Assembly: GCF_051014445.1 (NCBI RefSeq)
Contig: NC_135141.1
Coordinates: forward strand, 16,306,001-16,370,000
From: Colletes latitarsis
Lineage: Eukaryota; Arthropoda; Insecta; Hymenoptera; Colletidae
Length of the DNA stretch: 64,000 bases
Direction of reading: 5' to 3'
Within the stretch, counting starts at the first letter, position 1; each line of letters opens with the position of its first letter. The notes under the pieces are model-generated. The model saw nothing but the letters and a program-made list of their open reading frames with translations. It had not been told where the DNA came from and made no database searches. This document shows positions 1 through 13,039 of the stretch, one piece after another. Both the position numbers and the translations under genes were made by a program.

Positions 1-1440
1 TCTCATATGTAGCAAGAATAAAATGAAAAGGTCTGCGATTCGATTAGCATTAGTTTTAACAATAAGGCCATTCAATGAAGCAGCATTTTCGATTTTGGTG
101 AAATTTCAATATGATGTAGCCTTTAGCAGTATTTAAACATATCTCGAAGGATTTTTCAAAATTTCGAAAATTGTCAGTTCTATTGCTACTTGAAAAATAA
201 TGCTACATTTTGTTCAAAAGATTATAGCTGCTAAACTGGCAAACGGACAGGAGTGAGATTTTAGGAGCTTATAAATTTTATAATATTTATAAATAGACTG
301 CGGATCTTTATGCAAATTCATGTTTTTATTAATAGAGTTAACGAAATGGAGAATTTGTAGAGATTTGTCTCAACCTCTAAATATAATAATTCGTATCTTA
401 CTTTGAGTGTTTCTTATATTTTTACATATTAAGCACATTCTGTGGTTTTTATCAAAATTACTTCAGCTTAAAACAAAATTGTTTTATCTTTTTCTACGAT
501 TGTTTGAAATGCCATGTTGTTATCGCGGGAACAATTTTAAAAACCTAGAAAAATGTGAGAATATAGCCCTATTTGTCACCTTTAATTATCGTACTTTTAA
601 AAATAGTGTCATTTTAAAATAGAACCAAAATTATTTCAAGTTACCATGCATCGTACCTATACTTGAGGCGAGGTGCATACATTTTTTAATAGTTGGGACA
701 AATTTAAAAATTTGGAAAAAAATTCTTAGAGAACTCACTGTTCGTCAATGGCATTTTTTATTGGAAACATTCAAGCTGTCACTGTTTAATGGAAACCACC
801 AAAAGGTGTTGAGTATTCTTCCATCAGAATAGGATAAAGTATTTTAAGATAAAATGTGATAAGATGGGGTTAAAGGACAAAGAGTATTCTACAATATTCA
901 CGAGTGTCTAATTAAAAGAATAACCAATTATAATATTAAATTAAATCAGAATTTCAGGCTTTTGGCTGTAAGAATAAACTTCTCAATGCAGCGTTAACTT
1001 CAAATAATTTTCACACGGCCAAAAATGACACCATTTTTAAAACACGATAATTAAACAAATAGAACTATATTCTGGAATTTTTTTAAATTTTTAAAATTGT
1101 CCCCACGATAAAAACGTAACAGTTGCTTAAAACAATTGTAAAAAGAGGTAAACAATTTTTGTTTAAGCTGACGTAGCTTCTATTTAATACTCCAATGTTT
1201 TCAATATAAGCTCCTAAAATCTTAATCCTGTCCGTTTGCCAGTTTGGCAACTATAATTTTTTGAACAAAAGGCTCTATTCTTCAAACAACTGTAGAATCT
1301 ACAATTTTCAAAATTTTGAAAAATCCTTCGAGATATGTTTAGATACTGCTAAAAACTACGTGATCCTAAAATTTGACCAAAATCTGAAGTTTCCATCTTT
1401 CCAAAATCTCCATTTAGTGTTCGAGTTTGAAGTTCAGTAA
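1..1440. repeat. Diverged long inverted repeat (foldback-like)
   Basis: The stretch at about 90-260 (features such as cagtatttaaacatatctcgaagga and caaacggacagg) reappears reverse-complemented at about 1205-1390. Inner parts also pair: the 'gtcattttaaaatag' area near 605-620 with 'aaaatgacaccattttt' near 1021-1040, and 'cagcttaaaac' near 463 with 'gtttaagctg' near 1161. The arms are clearly diverged, with a centre near 820. No transposase-like frame is visible; open frames here are short and AT-driven. The left end may lie outside the window. This looks like an old foldback or palindromic transposon relic. Confidence 0.6.
294..455. mobile_element. MITE copy, same family as 13198-13399
   Basis: From 'tagactgcggatctttatgc' onward this segment matches the reverse complement of the MITE at 13198-13399 (shared: taataattcgtatctta, cctctaaatataa, acatattaagcac). 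It lies in the left arm of the larger inverted repeat. The far terminus is not recognisable, so it is truncated or was captured during formation of the inverted repeat. Confidence 0.5.
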
Positions 1441-1689
1441 AATCGAATCAGTCACACTTGCCGACGGATTGCAATCCGAACTGAAATACCATTGGATTTT
1501 GGTAATTCAGTCGCGATCTGAGCAATAGAACCCAAGGCTTAATAAATATATCCATCGCGAATTTTGCAAGCATGCATTTCCACCGTTTGGAATATCTGCC
1601 CCCGTTTAGCCCGTTGCGTTATGGATGCAGTTACGGACCAGTAGGAATTCGTGCTGCTGAAAATAACACTGTTTAACACGAATTTTGTT

Positions 1690-3075
1690 TTCTTATAACC
1701 ACTAGGTGATTCTTGTAGAGCCCTGTTTCCTAAACACGAATCTGAAAATGGAATTGCTGTATCACCCTCAGTTTTCGAAAAACACGAGTTTATGTAAAAA
1801 CGCTCAATTTTTAGCAAAAACGAGGTATTACGTGAAAATTAAAAACATCAGAAAGTTCCACTTAGTCTTAAAAGATAGAGGAGAGATTCCTGAATGTGCT
1901 AACATCAATAGTTATAATATTTTGTGCTTTTGAACGGTTGTAAATGATCGCCAAAGTTTGAAAAAGTGTCCAAGTACGCACTTTATGCACAATACTTTTG
2001 CATATTTACGAAAAGTTCTTTACCTGACATGAAAACTATACACAGGATTTGATTCAGCAGACATTTCTGAAGAAGAAACTGTCCAACAGAAGTGTAGAAG
2101 CCGTTTTCAATTGTCAGAGGTCGAAAAAATGTTCATTGGCAACGCGTGCACGATGTTTTACCGCCACGCGACCATCGCTTGCCTATCTCGGCGCGGCAGT
2201 GCCGTAGCTACCTACAAGCGAAACTGGTGTAATGGTACAATAGGGTATGCACTCTGTACATAATATATTTCATTTTATTTTTCTAACTTTTATTGCTTAA
2301 TATTGTTGTACACTGTATGATACTAATCACTGAATTATATTTTCAAAATTCATGTAAATCCATCAATGGAATCACTCGAACATGTACGCTTTTCTAAGAA
2401 AGATCATATACATACAATGAACATCGAAATTGTTTAGAAATGGAAATGATCGGAAAATGTTTTTTACAAATCCACAAACAGATTAAAAAATTAAACATGA
2501 TGAACATATACAGGGATTGGGAACCTAATATATTATCAGTGTTGCATCGATTATGCGTAGCTACGGCGCTGGTAGGCTAGCGATGGTCATGTGGCGGCAA
2601 AACGCCGTGCACGCGTTGCCGACGAACATTTTCTCGACTTGTGACAATTCAGGACGGCTTCTACACCTCTGTTGGACAGTTTCTTCCTCAGAAATGTTTG
2701 CAGAATCAGATCCTGTGTATAGTTTTCGTGTCAGATAAAGAACTTTTCGTAAATATGCAAAAGTATTGTGTATAAAGTATGTACTTTGACACATTTTTAA
2801 ATTTTGGCGATCATTTACAACGATTCAAAAGCACAAAATATTATAACTATTGATGTTAGCATATTCAGGAATCTCTCCTCTATCTTTTAAGACAAAGTGG
2901 AAATTTCTGATGTTTTTAATTTTCGCGTAATACCTCGTTTTTGCCCAAAATTGGACGTTTTTACAAAAACTCGTGTTATTCGAAAACTGAGGGTGATACA
3001 GCAATTCCGTTTCCAGATTCGTGTTTAGGGAGCTAAGCTCTATAAGAATTACCTAGTGAATATTGAAAAACAGAA
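1690..3075. repeat. Long inverted repeat, about 525-bp arms with about 330-bp spacer
   Basis: Left arm about 1690-2215, right arm about 2548-3075. Anchor blocks occur in both orientations: the 'aggagagattcctgaatgtgctaacatc' region near 1880 against 'gatgttagcatattcaggaatctctcct' near 2852; the 'ggtgatacagcaattcc' block near 2990 against 1750-1770; 'gtgcacgcgttgcc' near 2605 against 'ggcaacgcgtgcac' near 2139. Arms are similar but not identical. A matching open stretch reads away from the centre in each arm (2794-2561 on minus; its left counterpart has an early stop). I do not recognise it. Likely a foldback element or a duplicated and inverted exon-like segment. Confidence 0.7.
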
Positions 3076-3769
3076 AAAAAAATTTTATTTGTAGAACAGT
3101 GTAATTGGAGGATCGCCTAACTCGAATCTGTTGACCGATATTACATCAATTATAACATTCGTTAAAAATTTTATTAAATACATAATATTTTCTGATATTC
3201 GGTTCGTTTTTATGTTAAAATGCTATGCAATCGAAGAAATAATTAAATGATACTATTTGTCCGGACTCTTTTTATTTTAATTTTCTTTTAATTCATGTTT
3301 CACGACTCGAAGGAAATGTATTCGCGAGCTACATTGTCGCGGAATATACGATCCTTAATTTGTAGGTCGCGGCAACGCGTTACACCGAAACAACTAAATA
3401 ATTCCTACTATTCGCGAAGATTAGGATGGTCGTGAATCGACGATACAAAAAATTTGTTGAGATATACAGATGCTTGCAACAAATGGTCGAGCGACCGTAT
3501 GCGCTTATGTATCAGCCGCCTCTGACCGTTAGCGCGTAACGCACGATCGCTGCTTGCAAATCAACGTCATCGGGACGAGCTCTTTCCCGATGCAGGAGAG
3601 GAGAGATAAGGAGCAAGGAAGAGGGGGACAGAGTGTTACATTTTCAATAATTTCTTACATAACTCGTAACCCAGTAGCCGGAACCAGACTCTATCCAGGA
3701 CAGTGGAATATTCCCAAGCATTTCGGCTGATCTGTCTTACTAAATCAGTATTTCTCAACCTTTTTTTGG
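3076..3769. other. Intergenic, no recognised feature
   Basis: AT-rich with a somewhat more GC-rich patch around 3300-3640. I see no coding frame, RNA gene or clear repeat here. Confidence 0.5.
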
Positions 3770-3771
3770 AT

Positions 3772-5205
3772 AACGATGGTATGAAAACGAAACGTCTCCT
3801 AACGTAGAAAAAATGGTCATTTTTTGACTATATCACGAAGACAACGAATATAATTTTATAATTGTACCTAAAATATTACTAATTGCTTCCCTCTGGGTCT
3901 AGATCACACTTCTAATATTGAGATTCATGTAAGATGTCTTGAACAAAGGAAAATTTTCTAGTTCAATATGTTTCTTCTGATTAAATGAAACGTCTCCTAA
4001 CGTAGAAAACAATGGTCATTTTTTGACTATATCACGAAGACAACGAATGTAATTTTCTAATTGTCCCTAAAATATTACAAATTGCTCCCCTCTGGGTCTA
4101 GATCGCACTTCTAATATTGAGATTCATGTAAGACGTATGGAAGAAAGTAAAATTTTCAACTTCAATATGTTTCTTCTGATGAAATGAAACGTCTCCTAAT
4201 GTAGAGAACAATGGTCATTTTTTGACTATACCATGAAGACAACGAATGTAATATAATTTTATAATTGTCCTTAAAATGTTACTAATTGCCCCCCTCTGGG
4301 TCTAGATTGCACTCCTAATATTGAGATTGATGTAAGATGTCTTGAACAAAGGAAAATTTTCTAGTTCAATATGTTTCTTCTGATTAAATGAAACGTCTCC
4401 TAATGTAGAGAACAATGGTCATTTTTTGACTATACCATGAAGACAACGAATGTAATATAATTTTATAATTGTCCTTAAAATGTTACTAATTGCCTCCCTC
4501 TGGGTCTAGATTGCACTTCTAATATTGTGATTAATGTAAGATGTCTTAAACATAACTTCTCAAAAGTAAAATTTTGTAGTTTAATATATTTTTCCCGATG
4601 TTTCCTCACGTAGAAAACAATGGTAATTTTTTGACTATACCATGAAGACAACGAAAGTAATATAATTTTATAATTCTCTTTAAAATATTACAAATTGCTC
4701 CCCTCTGGGTCTAGATCGCACCCCTAATATTGAGATTGACGTAAAATGTCTTCAACATAACTTCTCAAAAGTAAAATTTTGTAGTTTAATATATTTTTCC
4801 TGATTAAATGAAGCGTCTCCTAACGTAGAAAAAATGGTCTTTTTTGGCTATATCACGAAGACAACGAATGTAATATAATTTTATAATTCTCCCTAAAATA
4901 TTACAAATTGCCCCCCTCTGGGTCTAGATTGCACTTCTAATATTGAGATTGATGTAAGATGTATGGAAGAAAGTAAAATTTTCAACTTCAATATGTTTCT
5001 TCTGATTAAATGAAACGTCTCCTAACGTAGAAAACAATGGTCATTTTTTGACTATATCATGAAGACAACGAATGTAATATAATTTTATAATTCTCCCTAA
5101 AATATTACAAATTGCCCCCCTCTGGGTCTAGATCGTACTCCTAATATTGAGATTGACGTAATATGTCTTTCAAAAATAAGGTTTTTTAGTTCAATATATT
5201 TTTAG
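3772..5205. repeat. Satellite A, about 205-bp unit, about 7 copies
   Basis: The phrase 'gaaacgtctcctaacgtaga' or a close variant recurs at about 3787, 3985, 4185, 4390, 4590, 4805 and 5015, followed each time by 'tttttgactata', 'gaagacaacgaa' and 'cctctgggtctaga'. Spacing is about 200-210 bp. Copies differ by scattered substitutions and small indels. All are head-to-tail on one strand. Confidence 0.9.
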
Positions 5206-6984
5206 ATTAAAATAAATTGCCCTGTAAATAATTCTACGTAACCATTACTTTAATTGCTTTTTTACAGTAGTGTTATAAAAACTTAATATTCCATAGTAGG
5301 CACAATGAATTCTGGATGACCTAACTTTCCGAAAATATTAATGAGTTGCACCAGTAGGGTTTACACCCTCCAGTCAATTCTTTTCTTTTTATAATATGTA
5401 AAAGGAAATTTTTGTTTTTATAAATATTTTCTAGCATGCCTGAAATGATTGTTTTGTAACATTAAGATGTAGATTAAATCGTCTCCAAATTTGTTTCGCT
5501 TCTATGTATGCTTGCGAGTCATTATTCTCCGATATGAATGTTATAAAAGATAGTTCATAAAGTAGAATATCTGATAAATCTATTTCATCATGTGTTTTAT
5601 TAAATGTGACAAAATACAAACTAAATATAAGGCATTTGAAATCCAATGTACAATAGCAAAAACTCCACTGATAAGTAATTATACCACAGAACTTGATTTT
5701 CATTAATTTTTTAATGTATTAAAAACTTTTCGACGCGTCAGAAAGTCGACAAATAAGATTCGCGAATTTTTGGCAAACGAAAAGAAACAAATGTAAATTA
5801 CATAATTGATTATTTCCTAGAAACGATATTATGATATATTATATAAATTTACATAACAGTGACATTGTTGTCGTTGAATAGAGACTTAAAGCAAATTTAT
5901 TTAAAACAAAATGTCACCAATTTTCCGACAACCTCGCTCATTAGATCAACTTTCGCATCTAATCGAGGTATTTTAATCGAGTACAGAAAACTTACCACAG
6001 AACTGCGATCATAGTCCATAGTTTATGATTATGCTTCATTTAAATTCAAATGCCTGCTCAAATGCAATCTAAAATGAACAATAAAGATATTTTCTTAAGA
6101 TTTCATAACTCTCAGGAGAACGATCTCTCATATCACTTTTCTGCTGGATCCGCCATTGGTAAATTCGCTCCCGTTTGCTAGTGTCGGATTATCCGACATT
6201 CAAAACGTACCGATATCCCAGTTTCTGTTGCCCCAAAAGCCTTGACGAAAGGACGAGGGCTGCTTCACAGTCTAGCGCGAAGCAGAAGAGCACCGTCTGC
6301 CGGTTTTATTCATTGCTAATCCGGCCAGCCTTGATTTTCGACATTGGTCGCCTTCGTATCAAGGAATACGAATACCAAACGTGCCCCTTATCTTGACCAT
6401 CTATCTACGACAGCGACGACGGTGCCATCATTCAAATCTCCCAAAAAAGAAGAAGCATGGAGACCCCCTTTTGGTCTAAAATTTTTTATTTCCCCGACAC
6501 CTTGGCACCTTCGAACGAAGGAAGCGCTGAAAATATGCACCTGGACTGTCTCCTTGTTCAATAATAATCATTGAATATTTGTTCGATTCTAGTAGTCACC
6601 TGAGGACCAGAAGGAAATTTAATTGCATCTCTGAGGATCGGTCATCGTTGTTGTTGGGTTTTATGAAAAGTATCCCACCGAGCTTTGCTGTTCTTTCCAG
6701 AACAATCGATGCCAGTTTCGATATTATTAGTCTCTTTAAACTCCATCTTTATATCGACTGTTCGGTTAAGTTTTTCTGACTAATAATTTTCTCGTTAACA
6801 GTCTTGGATGCGTTGTCAATATATGTATATCGTGAGATTCATTGAGAGTTTTACGACTGTATACGTATACATAATATAGGTACCTACATATATTATTGTT
6901 TATATTTGTGAAATTTTAGAGACAAGGCAGCTGATATGGAACACTCGATATTAAAAGTTTGTCAAAAACAGAGTAATGAAATCA
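5206..6984. other. Intergenic, no supported gene
   Basis: Contains several short open frames on both strands (for example 5431-5703 minus and 6175-6396 plus) with no recognisable domain and AT-driven composition. The part from about 6140 to 6560 is less AT-rich, but I see no convincing exon. Confidence 0.45.
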
Positions 6985-9275
6985 ACGCGAGAAGACGAGA
7001 AGACTAATAAGGAATCATATTTAAAATATATAACAGAGGAAAAAATCGGTAGTTTGAGAAAGTGATCTAATATGCTAAAAAAACTAAATAAACTCAGTTT
7101 GATAGAAAAAACGAATATTTATTTACGAAATTTTCCGATTTTCCAATGCTCGGTAGTTTGAGAAAGTGATATTTAATATGGAACAATAAAAAAAACAAAA
7201 TAAACTCAGTTTGATAGAAAAAACGAATTTTTATTTACGAAATTTTCCGATTTTCCAATGCTCGGTAGTTTGAGAAAGTGATATTTAATATGGAACAACT
7301 AAAAAAAACTAAATAAACTCAGTTCATTGGAGGAAACAAATATTTATTTATGAAATTTTCCGATTTTCCAACGCTCAGTAGTTTGAGAAAGTGATATTTA
7401 ATATGGAGCAGCTAAAAAAACTAAATAAACTCAGTTTGATAGAAAAAACGAATTTTTATTTACGAAATTTTCCGATTTTCCAATGCTCGGTAGTTTGAGA
7501 AAGTGATATTTAATATGGAATAATAAAAAAAACTAAAGAAACTCAGCTTGATAGAAAAAACGAATTTCTATTTACGAAATTTTCCGATTTTCCAACGCTC
7601 GGTAGTTTGAGAAAGTGATATCTAATATGGAGCAGCTAAAAAAACTAAACAAACTCAGTATGTTATAAAAAACGAATATTTATTTATGAAATTTCCCGAT
7701 TTTCCAATGTTCAGTAATTTGAGAAAGTGATATCTAATATGGAACAACTAAAAAAACTAATTAAACTCAGTTTGATAGAAAAAACGAATTTTTATTTACG
7801 AAATTTTCCGATTTTCCAATGCTCGGTAGTTTGAGAAAGTGATATTTAATATGGAATAATAAAAAAAACTAAAGAAACTCAGCTTGATAGAAAAAACGAA
7901 TTTCTATTTACGAAATTTTCCGATTTTCCAACGCTCGGTAGTTTGAGAAAGTGATATCTAATATGGAGCAGCTAAAAAAACTAAACAAACTCAGTATGTT
8001 ATAAAAAACGAATATTTATTTATGAAATTTCCCGATTTTCCAATGTTCAGTAATTTGAGAAAGTGATATCTAATATGGAACAACTAAAAAAACTAATTAA
8101 ACTCAGTTTGATAGTAAAAACGAATATTTATTTATAAAATTTTCCGATTTTCCAATGCTCGGTAGTTTGAGAAAGTGATATTTAATATGGAATAATAAAA
8201 AAAACAAAATAAACTCAGTTTGATAGAAAAAACGAATTTTTATTTACGAAATTTTCCGATTTTCCAATGCTCGGTAGTTTGAGAAAGTGATATCTAATAT
8301 GGAACAACTAAGAAAACTAAACAAACTCAGTTTGATAGTAAAAACGAATATTTATTTATAAAATTTTCCGATTTTCCAATGCTCGGTAGTTTGAGAAAGT
8401 GATATTTAATATGGAATAATAAAAAAAACAAAATAAACTCAGTTTGATAGAAAAAACGAATTTTTATTTACGAAATTTTCCGATTTTCCAATGCTCGGTA
8501 GTTTGAGAAAGTGATATCTAATATGGAACAACTAAAAAAAACTAAATAAACTCAGTTTATTGGAGAAAACAAATTTTTATTTACGAAATTTTCCGATTTT
8601 CCAATGCTCGGTAGTTTGAGAAAGTGATATCTAATATGAAACAGCTAAGAAACCTAAATAAACTCAGTTTATTATAAAAAACTAATATTTATTTAAGAAA
8701 TTTTCCGATTTTCCAATGCTCGGTAATTTGAAAAGTGATATCTAATATGGAGCAGGTAAGAAACCTAAATAAACTCAGTTTATTATAAAAAACGAATATT
8801 TATTTACGAAATTTTCCGATTTTCCATTGTTCAATAATTTGAGAAAGTGATATCTAATATACAACAACTAAAAAAACTAAATAAACTCAGTTTATTATAA
8901 AAAACGAATATTTATTTACGAAATTTTCCGATTTTCCATTGTTCAATAATTTGAGAAAGTGATATCTAATATGCAACAACTAAAAAAACTAAATAAACTC
9001 AGTTTATTATAAAAAACTAATATATATTTACGAAATTTTCCGATTTTCCAATGCTCGGTAGTTTGAAAAGTGATATCTAATATGAAACAGCTAAGAAAAC
9101 TAAACAAACTCAGTTTGATAGTAAAAACGAATATTTATTTATAAAATTTTCCGATTTTCCAACGCTCGGTAGTTTGAGAAAGTGATATCTAATATGAAAC
9201 AGCTAAGAAAACTAAACAAATGCAGTATGTTATAAAAAACAAATTTTTATTTACGAAATTTTTCGATTTTCCAAT
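6985..9275. repeat. Satellite B, about 112-bp unit, about 20 copies, with higher-order structure
   Basis: Each unit contains 'cggtagtttgagaaagtgat', an A-run with 'aactcagtttgatag' or a variant, and 'gaaattttccgattttcc'. I count about 20 occurrences of the 'tttgagaaagtga' block or its shortened form between 7047 and 9173, spaced about 112 bp. A three-unit block near 7441-7776 recurs almost unchanged at 7777-8112 (offset 336 bp). A two-unit block recurs within 8100-8555. This is higher-order organisation of the kind produced by recent unequal exchange. Units near both ends are more diverged. Confidence 0.92.
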
Positions 9276-10189
9276 GCTCCAGTCCCACGGTTCGTGTTAT
9301 ACGAAGAGCCCAGCCCTTCACTGGAGTTTAGCCATAATTTCAGGACCCTCAATTTATCACAGCCTTAAAAAGGGAAACTGACGATGCAGAATATTTCTGT
9401 TCTATCTATTAGATCTAGACCTATCCGAATAATCGAAGAATTCCCAAAAAATCCAGATATTCGAATATCCAAGTGTCCATTTTATTTTTAATCGACAAAT
9501 TCTAACCTAGACTTCTAATATTCGGAAGTTTATACTCGATTTCTGTTTTCTTTCTGCGAGGAACAGCATCGGTATTCGATTTGCGCCATAAAGAAGAGAC
9601 GCGCGTAAAATTCCGGGTAATTACGGGCTCGGACGTAAATCGGCGCATTTTCGCGCGATCGGCGAAAATAAAACCTGCTCGTTCACTACGTAAATCCAAT
9701 CGTCGGCGGCACGGCATAAAGGATAAGTCAAGACATCCGGTATCGTTTCGTTGTTGGACGAAGCGGAGCCTTGATTTTGGCCGACGCGGGACCTTCGTTG
9801 GGAACAGATCGAATCGATCCGTCTCACCTCTCGACCCTCCCCGAGTCGTCGCCGATTCACATTTCGCGGACGCGCCGCGATCTTGAGATTCCGTGTGCCC
9901 AAGGCGTTCCGCTGCGTGGGATCAAGATCGAGGCAGGATCGCGAGAAAACACGGCCGTATTCTGCGAATCCAACCGACGATTCCAGTTAATTCCGACCCA
10001 GCCACGTGCTGGACCGAATCTCCATCGTGCGAAACCAACTGCCCCTTCTCTCCGTTCTCTTACTCTTCGTTTTCATTCGTTACTTTCTCGTTTCCCAACA
10101 GGCCTCTCTCCTTTCAAAATAATCAAACAAATGTTTTCCTCATTTTTTTTACATTTTCTGTTATTACCAAGCAGGGCCATGCTAACAAT
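9276..10189. other. GC/CpG-rich island without a supported gene
   Basis: Composition shifts sharply at about 9540-10080 from AT-rich satellite to GC- and CpG-rich DNA, then back. Open frames on both strands (plus 9581-9886 and 9771-10268; minus 9502-9717 and 9621-9902) are arginine-rich and overlap one another, which is what CpG-rich non-coding DNA gives. The block could be a regulatory island or a non-coding exon of a gene outside the window. Confidence 0.4.
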
Positions 10190-10194
10190 TTGGT

Positions 10195-11505
10195 GGTCAG
10201 CTTCGAGAATTCGTGTCAAAGCTCAAAGTTTGGAATCCACACTTTTCATCGTCACTATTATGATATAATATTTGAAATAATTTAAATATTAGGCGTACAC
10301 ATATGTGTCAGAATTCTTGAAGAGGTTAAGGGAGTTTTCTAATTTAGAACCTTCAACAAATCGATTATAACAGAAACAAAACAAAATTTGTCAGTTCAGG
10401 AGATACTGTGTCAAAGCTCGAAATTCGGAATCCACACTGGCTTACGGAACGAAATTTTCTTAGTCGTTACTATTATGATATAATATTTGAAATAATTTAA
10501 ATATTAGGCGTACACATATGTGTCAGCATCCTTGAAGAGGTTAAGGGAGTTTTCTAATTTAGAATCTTCAACAAATCCATTACAACAGAAACAAAACAAA
10601 ATTTGTCAGTTCGGAGGATTTCTGAAATTTTACACGTACCTAACATCAACAATTCAGACATTTGAAATAAATAGATATTGTGTCAAAGCTCGAAGTTTGG
10701 AATCCACACTGGCTTACGGAACGAAATTTTCTTAGTCGTTACTATTATGATATAATATTTGAAATAATTTAAATATTAGGCGTACATATATGTGTCAGCA
10801 TCCTTGAAGAGGTGAAGAGAGTTTTCTAATTTAGAATCTTCAACAAATCCATTACAACAGAAACAAAACAAAATTTGTCAGTTCGGGGGATTTCTGAAAT
10901 TTTACACGTACCTAACATTAACAATTCAGACATTTGAAATAAATAGATATTGTGTCAAAGCTCGAAGTTTGGAATCCACACTTTTGATCGTCACTATTAT
11001 GATATAATATTTAAAATAATTTAAATATTAGGCGTACATATATGTGTCAGCATCCTTGAAGAGGTTAAGGGAGTTTTCTAATTTAGAACCTTCAACAAAT
11101 CGATTACAACAGAAACAAAACAAAATTTGTCAGTTCAGGAGATTTCTTTCTCAGGAGATACTGTGTCAAAGCTCGAAATTCGGAATCCACACTGGCTTAC
11201 GGAACGAAATTTTCTTAGTCGTTACTATTATGATATATAATATTTAAATTATTTTAAATTATTTTAAATATTAGGCGTACATATATGTGTCAGCATCCTT
11301 GAAGAGGTGAAGAGAGTTTTCTAATTTAGAATCTTCAACAAATCCATTACAACAAAAACAAAACAAAATTTGTCAGTTCGAGGGATTTCTGAAATTTTAT
11401 ACATACCTAACATCAACAATTCAGACATTTGAAATAAATAGATATTATGTCAAAGCTCGAAGTTTGGAATCCACACTGGCTTGCGGAACGAAATTTTCTT
11501 GATCG
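10195..11505. repeat. Satellite C, two unit lengths, about 6 copies
   Basis: The 'caaagctcgaagtttggaatccacac' block (with variants) recurs near 10218, 10412, 10685, 10955, 11167 and 11453. Spacings of about 194 to 212 and 270 to 286 bp show short and long unit types. The long type carries an extra block with 'ctgaaattttacacgtacct' and 'cagacatttgaaataaatag'. All copies run in the same direction. Confidence 0.9.
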
Positions 11506-11987
11506 TGCTTGAACCTGATTGCTTGAATATTTTCGTTAGCGTATAATAAAACCGAACCTTATAATAAATAAAATAGAACAATCGCTAGGCCTATTAGTGG
11601 GAAAACAATTTGAAAATGTCAACGTTTTAATGAAAAGGGTTGAAACTACATTTTAATACAAAGTCAAAGAAGTTTTGTAACGACAATAAAATGGCTTTAC
11701 CAATAGAAGGGTAGGAAGGTGTCAAACGAGAAGAGTTTCTGTTTAAAATATTGCTTTAAGTTGTAGTAGAAAACTCGGCACGAACACATGATACGACCTA
11801 ATATGTCTATTTTATTCCTCGAAGAATAAATTTGTCTATTTCGATAGATTAGGAAGAAGAAAAAAGTTACCAAAGGAAACTAATCGTAAAAACGATCGTT
11901 TTCGGTCCAGTATTCTAGTTATACTCCTAATTTTGTATTATAGTAACCCAAAGTATTAATTGAAAACGTATGATTAGCGTAATTATA
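11506..11987. other. Intergenic, nothing recognised
   Basis: AT-rich sequence between Satellite C and the CAGGGTG-family element. No coding frame, RNA gene or repeat could be supported. Confidence 0.5.
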
Positions 11988-12985
11988 CAGGGTGTTTGGC
12001 CACCCCTGGGAAAAATTTTAATGGAGGATTCTAGAGGCCAAAATAAGACGAAAATCAAGAATACCAATTTCTTGATGGAGGCTTCGTTAAAAAGTTATTA
12101 ACAATTAAATTATTTTCAGTTGCGGTGGTTAATTACAATCATTTTTAGTCATTACACATACCTCCGAAATCCTACCCACTTTCGAAAAAAAAATTCGAGT
12201 AAGTGCTGAAAGTTTTGGGTGAAAAAAAGAGACTTTCGAATCGCCTTGGAAAAATTATTTTTAGCTGCAGGGATCAATTGCAAGCATTTTTGGTCATTAC
12301 ACATACCCTCGAAATCCTACGCGCTTTCGAGAAAAAAATTCCTTACCGAAAATCTAATTTCTGGCTAGAAATGTCTGCCCGAATATTCATGCGAATCTTT
12401 AAAACGTCATAACTTCTGAACGGATTGGACGATTTTAATGTTTGAAAAAGCAAACTACGCGTATTTTAGTGTAGAATATGTACAAATCGCAAAAATTTTC
12501 GAAAAATTGGTCCCTGACCCCGCAAAATGAGAAAAACCCCATAAAAATGGTCCAATTTTCAAACATCCGTAACTTCTACAATAGTGAATATATTTCAATG
12601 AAACTTTTTTCTGAAGTAGAGCTCATGGGTACCTACATAAAAGTATTAGGCAACTTTTCTGTAGGACGTCAAACAAAATTACTAAAAATGAAAAAGTAAT
12701 TTTTAAGAAAAATCGACAGGGGGTAGGTGCTTAAATTTTTCGACGAAAAAAAAAATTTTTAATTAATTCTGAAAAAATTATTTTCGGTTGCGGGGGTCAA
12801 TTACAATCATTTTTGGTGAATAGATATACCCCGGAAATCCTACCCAGATTGGAGAAAAAAATTCGAGAAGGTGTGAAATTTTTCGACGAGAAAAAAAAAT
12901 TTCAAATCGTTTTAAAATAATTATTTTTGGCTCCGGGGGTCAATTACAATCATTTTTAGTGAATAGACATACCCCCGAAATCGAG
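11988..12985 (+). mobile_element. CAGGGTG-family TIR element, copy 1 (3' end missing)
   Basis: Starts with CAGGGTGTTTGGCCACCCC directly after TATA. It contains the family's internal units (caattacaatcatttttgg with taccccgaaatcctaccca) and the core with 'acttctgaacggattggacg' near 12412. The closing inverted terminus seen in other copies is absent; homology stops near 12982, where unrelated sequence leading into a mariner remnant begins. The core holds a 73-codon frame at 12478-12699 matching frames in copies 2 to 4. Confidence 0.8.
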
Positions 12986-13039
12986 TCGATCAGAGATAAC
13001 AGCTGAGAATTCCGAGAATAGAGCCAGCGAACGTTAACG

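Noticed and set aside
5431..5703. 90-codon minus frame as a possible gene
   Set aside because: AT-rich chance frame without recognisable motif or neighbouring exons.
9771..10268. 165-codon plus frame
   Set aside because: Runs from a GC-rich island into Satellite C; Arg-rich, no domain, overlapped by other frames.
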